A stretch of DNA of 9,508 nucleotides from contig OMUX01000268.1 in the NCBI GenBank assembly GCA_900314345.1, positions 1-9,508 on the forward strand, in the 5' to 3' direction. Shown here in pieces: positions 6,194 through 9,508 of this stretch. Position 1 is the first letter of the stretch, and each line of letters starts with the position of its first letter. Position numbers and translations under genes: made by a program. The DNA is from an uncultured Erysipelotrichaceae bacterium. Lineage in GTDB: Bacteria > Bacillota_I > Bacilli_A > Erysipelotrichales > Erysipelotrichaceae. A model generated the notes under the pieces. That model was not told the origin of the DNA. It was given only the letters and a program-made list of their open reading frames with translations, and did not search any database.

Positions 6194-6797
6194 GGTTTTC
6201 ACTCTCGATGGTCTGGTCATGGACCCAAAGCTGCACATCTGCCGCAAGAAGCTGCCGCTCTGTTTCATCATGTGCTGCATAGAAGATGGTCTTTCCCTTT
6301 CCAAGTTCATGGATCAGAGCAATGACTTTCTTCCGGTTCTCATCATCGATGCCTGTGCATGCCTCATCAAACAGCAGCACATCACTTTGTGCAAGCAATG
6401 CCCTGAGGATTGCCACCCTTCTCTTCATGCCGCCGGACATCTCCCTGACAGCCATGGCCCCGGTATTCTCCATGCCTAGCTCGGCAAGATATTGATGGAT
6501 CAAAGGAAGCGATTGTAAAGAATCATCCGGCATCACCATGCGGATATTGCGGGATGCCGAAAGATTCTCACAAAGCCGGTTTTCCTGAAACACCATGGAT
6601 ATTCTCTTTCCCTCAAGGCCTTCCATTGTGCCATTGCTCAGAGGTTCCAAACCTGCCAGAAGACGCAGGAATGTTGTCTTTCCCTCTCCGCTTGCCCCTT
6701 TGATGTAATATGTCTCTCCTTCTTCCAGCTCCAGATTGATATCGTGAAGCACGATATGGCTGCCGTATACCTTTTCTGCATGTAACAAGCGGATCAT
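6183..6797 (-). CDS. ABC importer ATPase (NitT/TauT-type)
   Basis: This 204-residue nucleotide-binding subunit powers the importer encoded by the two preceding genes. Numbered from the ATG at 6797, Walker A is GASGEGKT (34 to 41, Lys40), the Q-loop is VFQENRL (Gln71), the ABC signature is MSGGM (120 to 124) instead of LSGGQ, Walker B is LLFDE (141 to 145, Glu145 catalytic), the D-loop is TGIDD and the switch His is His176 in AAHD. All catalytic residues are present. It is shorter than typical family members of about 250 residues and ends soon after the H-loop, with no regulatory domain. The start at 6797 is preferred over an in-frame GTG at 6803 because AAAGGAG (6809 to 6803) includes that GTG and sits 5 nt before the ATG. 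The gene follows the permease stop after 2 nt. Confidence 0.9.
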   Translation of the reverse strand: MIRLLHAEKVYGSHIVLHDINLELEEGETYYIKGASGEGKTTFLRLLAGLEPLSNGTMEGLEGKRISMVFQENRLCENLSASRNIRMVMPDDSLQSLPLIHQYLAELGMENTGAMAVREMSGGMKRRVAILRALLAQSDVLLFDEACTGIDDENRKKVIALIHELGKGKTIFYAAHDETERQLLAADVQLWVHDQTIESENLCH

Positions 6798-6799
6798 GT

Positions 6800-7558
6800 T
6801 CACTCCTTTCCCTCGATCATGGAGGAAAGTCTTCCGAGAAGCTTTTCCATGAGCTTTTCAAACAGCAGAGACAGAAGGATCACCGCCAGCGTCCAGGCAA
6901 ACAGATCCGGGGTATCGAGATATATCTTGGATTCATAGAGATGCTCACCGATGGAATGATCCGGCATACCGATGACCTCTGCCGCAATGCCGCTCTTCCA
7001 GGCAAGACCGACAGCCAGGGACATCCCTGCCCGCAGATAGGGAAGCACCTGGGAAAAACAGATATCCCGGATCAAGGTTTTCCTTGATAAGCGGAACACC
7101 TTTGCCATCTCCATCAACTCCCTGCTGCAGGAGCGGATTCCTTCCAGAAGATTTTCATAGAGGATCGGAAAGGCCATCAGGAAGCTGATCACAACGGAGA
7201 GCTTCTCTGAAGGCACATAGATCAGCACCAGGATGATGAAGGAAGCCACCGGCACCGCCTTGATCACTGAGACAAACGGGGACAGAAGGATCCGCACGAT
7301 GGAAAAGCGCACAGACAGCAGTGAGAGAACAACCGCCATGACAAGCGCCAGCAGGAAGCCGGAAATGATATGCCCCATGCTTGTCAGAACGGACTGCCAT
7401 AACTCTGCTGTCATGCAGAGTTGCAGGAACCGCTTCAGTGTGGTCCATGGAGACACGATGAGAATGTCCTGGCGGATCAGGGCTGCCATGAGCGCCCATA
7501 ATCCGGTCCAGAACAGAATGGAAATCAGTCTTTCTCTTTTCTCCTTACTGTGCTCCAT
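6800..7558 (-). CDS. ABC importer permease (NitT/TauT-type, BPD_transp_1)
   Basis: From the chosen start the protein has 252 residues, the usual size for TauC/SsuC-like permeases, with about six hydrophobic segments in the cytoplasmic membrane. Residues about 147 to 178 hold the EAA loop that docks on the ATPase (ELMEMAKVFRLSRKTL and then FSQVLP), although the Gly typical of this loop is Arg here. AWKSGIAAEVIG (186 to 197) and the following IGEHLYESKIYLDTPDLF match the TauC pattern. The start is uncertain: ATG 7558 overlaps the substrate-binding gene by 14 nt, which suggests translational coupling, and GGAAG lies 12 nt upstream. An ATG at 7570 is an alternative. The frame continues upstream to 7621 inside the neighbour, but that part is unlikely to be translated. 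Confidence 0.87.
   Translation of the reverse strand: MEHSKEKRERLISILFWTGLWALMAALIRQDILIVSPWTTLKRFLQLCMTAELWQSVLTSMGHIISGFLLALVMAVVLSLLSVRFSIVRILLSPFVSVIKAVPVASFIILVLIYVPSEKLSVVISFLMAFPILYENLLEGIRSCSRELMEMAKVFRLSRKTLIRDICFSQVLPYLRAGMSLAVGLAWKSGIAAEVIGMPDHSIGEHLYESKIYLDTPDLFAWTLAVILLSLLFEKLMEKLLGRLSSMIEGKE
6803..6809 (-). promoter_or_regulatory. Ribosome binding site deciding the ATPase start
   Basis: AAAGGAG on the minus strand lies inside the last codons of the permease gene and 5 nt before the ATG at 6797. The competing GTG at 6803 is part of this site itself and cannot be used efficiently. Confidence 0.7.
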
Positions 7559-8630
7559 AGTAGAAGTCATCTTCCGGAAGAGCACCTCCGACAGACTTCG
7601 GATTTGCATTGTACAGGACACTCAGATAGCCGGACAATGCGGTCTTCATGTCTGTGCCGGTGATATCAACGATGTTGCAGTACGGCAATGCCTTCTTTGC
7701 GACAGGCTCGGCAATGATGTCATAGCCGCCGATCAGAGCTGCTGCTTCATCGACATTGTCATTGGCGAAGGCAACGGACTCTGCATAATGATTCATGAAG
7801 TCCTCTACAGCCTCCGGATGTTCTTCCGCAAATGCCTTTCTGACAATCAGGATGCCTGTGACCAGGGAGCTCTTGTCTTCCTTGTTCTCCTGAACCTTGT
7901 CCCATTCCTCTGTCAGGTCCAGGGCAACGCGGATCTTGTCATTCTTGGCCTGGGCTGCAGTAACAAACGGCTGTGGCAATAATGCAATGCCTTCGGGATC
8001 ATTGGCCAGGGCAGCGACGCATTCTGCATGTTCGCTCTGCCATTCAATCGTCACGTCTGTTTCCGGATCAATGCCGTTTTCCGAAAGGATGTAGTCCAGC
8101 GCATATTCCGGAGAAGCACCCTTGCCGGATGCATAGATGGTCCTGCCCTTGAGATCCGCAACAGAGTTCACTGCTTCGCCTGTCTCGCAGATATAGAGAA
8201 CACCGAGCGTATTGACCGCCAGAGCCTGTACGCTCTTGTCCGTGTTGTTGTAAAGAACCGCACCCAGGTTTGCCGGAACCGCGAAGATGTCCGCTTCTCC
8301 CTTGGCTACCTTGGGAGCGATCTTATCGACTGCAGAAAGCAGCTCAAAGCTGTAGTTCTCGCTGGTGATCTCTCCCTTGTCGACCTGATCCATCATGTGA
8401 ACCATGCCCATGGCTGTAGGTCCTATCATGGCTGTAACACGCACATTCACCGGTGCACTGTCATCCACGATGGCAGCGGTTGTTTCCTGGGCAGCTGCTG
8501 TACCTGCGGCAGCCGTTGTCTCTGCAGCATCAGCTGAAGCTGCCGCAGATGCGGCAGAGCTGCTTCCGCAGCCAGCCAGCATCATCAGTGATGCCAGGGC
8601 TGTGATGATTCCCTTTTTGAAATTCTTCAT
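7545..8630 (-). CDS. ABC importer substrate-binding lipoprotein (NitT/TauT-type)
   Basis: This 361-residue lipoprotein captures the solute outside the membrane for the permease/ATPase pair that follows. The signal peptide ends in LAGC with lipid-modified Cys21. Residues 22 to about 55 are an Ala/Ser/Thr-rich linker. The binding domain runs from about 60 to 361: GPTAMGMVHMMD, GEADIFAVPANLGAVLY, LGVLYICETGE, DLKGRTIYASGKGASPEY, LLPQPFVT and a C-terminal ALPEDDFYY. These blocks match a widespread Firmicutes branch of the NitT/TauT family whose substrates are not established; nitrate, taurine or thiamine precursors should not be assumed. AAGGAGG lies 11 nt before the ATG, 33 nt after the TM1266-like gene, so the two are almost certainly co-transcribed. 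Confidence 0.92.
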   Translation of the reverse strand: MKNFKKGIITALASLMMLAGCGSSSAASAAASADAAETTAAAGTAAAQETTAAIVDDSAPVNVRVTAMIGPTAMGMVHMMDQVDKGEITSENYSFELLSAVDKIAPKVAKGEADIFAVPANLGAVLYNNTDKSVQALAVNTLGVLYICETGEAVNSVADLKGRTIYASGKGASPEYALDYILSENGIDPETDVTIEWQSEHAECVAALANDPEGIALLPQPFVTAAQAKNDKIRVALDLTEEWDKVQENKEDKSSLVTGILIVRKAFAEEHPEAVEDFMNHYAESVAFANDNVDEAAALIGGYDIIAEPVAKKALPYCNIVDITGTDMKTALSGYLSVLYNANPKSVGGALPEDDFYYGAQ

Positions 8631-8663
8631 GGTCTTTCTTTCCTCCTTGACCTTGTTTTTGTG

Positions 8664-8927
8664 TCAGCGGCTTCCTGCATCCTTTGGTGCATAGGCTGTC
8701 TTGACACTGACGCCTTTGAGTCTTCCAAGCTTTCCGCTCAAGGCTGAGATGGCATCCTCCGGTGCATCAATGGCAACGGAGATCAGATGCAGTCCCTTCT
8801 CACGGTAAGGGATGCCCATTCTTCCCAGGATGAAGGAACCGTAGTCATGCAGGATGCTGTTGACCTGCTCAACGGAGTCCTTGTCCGTAAGAATGATGGA
8901 AATCACTGCAATTCTTGTCTCTTCCAT
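8664..8927 (-). CDS. TM1266-family protein (putative iron-only hydrogenase system regulator)
   Basis: This 87-residue protein has the ferredoxin/ACT-like fold predicted for the TM1266 family, related in fold to the NikR C-terminal domain. Diagnostic blocks are RIAVISIILTD, VNSILHDYG, GRMGIPYREKGLHLISVAID, ISALSGKLGRLKGVSVKT. The family is often found beside HydE/HydF/HydG maturases and is annotated as a putative regulator of the iron-only hydrogenase system, but its biochemical role is not known. There is no DNA-binding domain, so it may bind a small ligand or a partner protein. The start at 8927 is fixed by AGGAGG (8938 to 8933) 5 nt upstream; the open frame extends to 9059 but that ATG lies at the -10 box. 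It is the first gene of the ABC importer operon, 33 nt before the binding protein. Confidence 0.92.
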   Translation of the reverse strand: MEETRIAVISIILTDKDSVEQVNSILHDYGSFILGRMGIPYREKGLHLISVAIDAPEDAISALSGKLGRLKGVSVKTAYAPKDAGSR

Positions 8928-8932
8928 GAAAT

Positions 8933-8938
8933 CCTCCT
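8933..8938 (-). promoter_or_regulatory. Ribosome binding site deciding the TM1266-like start
   Basis: AGGAGG lies 5 nt before the ATG at 8927 and 14 nt after the T-rich tail of the leader hairpin. It matches the start at which family similarity begins. Confidence 0.8.
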
Positions 8939-8951
8939 GCGGTAGGTTCTG

Positions 8952-8984
8952 AAAAATAAAAGACGCCCGGTCATCACCGAGACG
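8952..8984 (-). terminator. Attenuator-like hairpin in the leader of the TM1266/ABC operon
   Basis: On the minus strand, CG-(T)-CTCGGT (8984 to 8976) pairs with ACCGGGCG (8971 to 8964) around a GATG loop: 8 bp, one G-U and one bulged T. After 2 nt comes TTTTATTTTT (8961 to 8952). It has the form of an intrinsic terminator but lies between the promoter and the first gene, 24 nt before the start codon, so it could act as a conditional terminator. GATGACC in its loop and 3' arm is complementary to GGTCATC at the predicted 5' end of the transcript (9050 to 9044), a possible antiterminator. Confidence 0.55.
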
Positions 8985-9038
8985 AAAGCAAACCATGAAA
9001 CGGAATGCCGTGCTCTTTCCGCAAAGACGCATCTCAGC

Positions 9039-9055
9039 GGTCAGATGACCTGACC
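9039..9055. promoter_or_regulatory. Palindrome GGTCAG-N5-CTGACC at the predicted transcription start
   Basis: A perfect 6-bp inverted repeat with a 5-bp spacer begins 2 bp downstream of the -10 box and covers the expected transcription start near 9051. This is a classical position for a repressor operator. The downstream part could also fold in the RNA. Confidence 0.5.
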
Positions 9056-9057
9056 TC

Positions 9058-9086
9058 ATTATAAACGAGCAGGTCTCTGATGCAAA
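9058..9086 (-). promoter_or_regulatory. Promoter of the TM1266/ABC importer operon
   Basis: On the minus strand a perfect TATAAT (9063 to 9058) lies 17 bp after TTTGCA (9086 to 9081), a weak -35 box matching the consensus at 4 of 6 positions. The weak -35 with palindromes on both sides suggests a regulated promoter. Transcription would start near 9051, giving a leader of about 124 nt before the ATG at 8927. Confidence 0.72.
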
Positions 9087-9089
9087 TCA

Positions 9090-9103
9090 GGTGCTCCGGC
9101 ACC
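9090..9103. promoter_or_regulatory. Palindrome GGTGC-N4-GCACC just upstream of the -35 box
   Basis: A perfect 5-bp inverted repeat with a 4-bp spacer lies 3 bp upstream of the -35 box of the TM1266/ABC promoter. It could be an activator or repressor site. It could also be a second hairpin downstream of the rpoD terminator, but no T tract follows it. Confidence 0.4.
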
Positions 9104-9111
9104 AGATACTG

Positions 9112-9133
9112 AAAAAGGCCCTGTGAGAGGCCT
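9112..9133 (-). terminator. Intrinsic terminator of rpoD
   Basis: On the minus strand AGGCCT (9133 to 9128) pairs with GGGCCT (9121 to 9116), 6 bp with one G-U and a 6-nt loop, followed by TTTT. The stem begins at the last base of the rpoD stop codon. It separates the sigma factor from the next operon. Confidence 0.75.
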
Positions 9134-9508
9134 CATTCGGAAATCGTAGGAATAAAGTCGCGCAGTGCCTTGGATTTTGTCGGATGCTTGAGCTTGGTCA
9201 GTGCCTTCTTTTCAATCTGACGGACACGTTCTCTTGTAACGTTGAGCTCTTCGCCGACTTCCTCCAGGGTCATCGGCTCATTGCCATCCAGGCCGAACCG
9301 CTTGGTCAGCACAATGGCCTCACGGTCTGTCAGGGTGCCGAGCATCTGATAGATCTGATCATGCAGTGCATTGCTTGTGGTGATCTGGCTTGGTGTCTTG
9401 GTGTGGTCATCCCTGACAAGATCGCCGAGGTTGACATCATTTTCATCGCCGACCGGAGTCTCCAGGGAGATGGTATCCACCGCATAGCGTTCGATTTCCG
9501 TGACCTTC
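9133..9508 (-). CDS. rpoD: Primary RNA polymerase sigma factor RpoD/SigA, C-terminal part
   Basis: Only the last 124 codons and the stop are in the window; the gene continues beyond 9508. The fragment covers the end of region 3 and all of region 4. It starts KVTEIERYAVDTISLETPVG and continues NLGDLVRDD, matching the SLxxPxGxxxxxxLxDxxxD block of primary sigma factors. LTDREAIVLTKRFGL is region 4.1, and TLEEVGEELNVTRERVRQIE is the region 4.2 helix-turn-helix that reads the -35 box, followed by KKALTKLKHP. The completeness of these motifs and the conserved C-terminal end mark it as the housekeeping sigma factor and not an alternative one. Promoters in this window fit its TTGACA/TATAAT preference. 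No frameshift is seen. Confidence 0.95.
   Translation of the reverse strand, partial: KVTEIERYAVDTISLETPVGDENDVNLGDLVRDDHTKTPSQITTSNALHDQIYQMLGTLTDREAIVLTKRFGLDGNEPMTLEEVGEELNVTRERVRQIEKKALTKLKHPTKSKALRDFIPTISE

Noticed and set aside
7559..7621. Permease start upstream at 7621
   Set aside because: It would overlap the binding-protein gene by about 77 nt and add residues not typical of the family.
8985..9040. TPP-type riboswitch, suggested by CTGAGATGC in the leader of a possible thiamine-precursor importer
   Set aside because: The downstream conserved half (CCTGATCTGG and the AATGCCAGCGTAGGGA-like block) is absent.
8928..9059. Longer N-terminus for the TM1266-like protein from an ATG at 9059
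   Set aside because: That ATG overlaps the TATAAT box, the extra residues match nothing in the family, and AGGAGG marks the start at 8927.

Overview
The window looks like a chromosomal segment from a gut-type anaerobe of the Bacillota, most likely Erysipelotrichales or a close relative. This rests on strong AGGAGG-type ribosome sites, TGA used as an ordinary stop, Gram-positive-style lipoprotein signals, a primary sigma factor of Firmicutes type, a secreted FMN/FAD reductase typical of gut Erysipelotrichales and Clostridia, and roughly half G+C. The taxonomic call is an inference; no ribosomal RNA or other definitive marker is present. Every supported gene lies on the minus strand, so transcription runs from high to low coordinates.

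Right end (9508 to about 9112): the last 124 codons of the primary sigma factor gene rpoD, closed by an intrinsic terminator overlapping its stop codon.

TM1266/ABC transporter operon (about 9103 to 6183): a promoter with a perfect TATAAT box, flanked by palindromes, starts a leader of about 120 nt that contains an attenuator-like hairpin with a T-rich tail. Next come a TM1266-family small protein (a family linked to iron-only hydrogenase systems), an Ala/Ser-rich substrate-binding lipoprotein, a membrane permease and an ATPase. The three transporter genes form a complete NitT/TauT-type ABC importer. No hydrogenase or maturase gene is in the window.

Six-gene cluster (6111 to 2213): a small zinc-ribbon protein (102 aa), a soluble TPR-GGDEF diguanylate cyclase, a CAT-like acyltransferase whose start overlaps the cyclase stop (ATGA), a rhomboid-type intramembrane protease, a small acidic protein of unknown function and a second zinc-ribbon protein (150 aa). 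The first and last genes are paralogues over their N-terminal 52 residues. Gaps are at most 42 nt, so the set reads as one transcription unit, perhaps continuing from the ABC operon. I do not recognise this combination as a described system.

Left end (about 2184 to 91): a good promoter and a short leader with two mutually exclusive hairpins precede a 657-residue secreted flavoprotein reductase (FMN-binding domain plus fumarate reductase-type FAD domain), closed by an intrinsic terminator. The first 90 bases hold no supported gene, only a ribosome-site-like sequence facing off the window edge.

No rRNA, tRNA, CRISPR array, insertion sequence or phage structural gene was seen.
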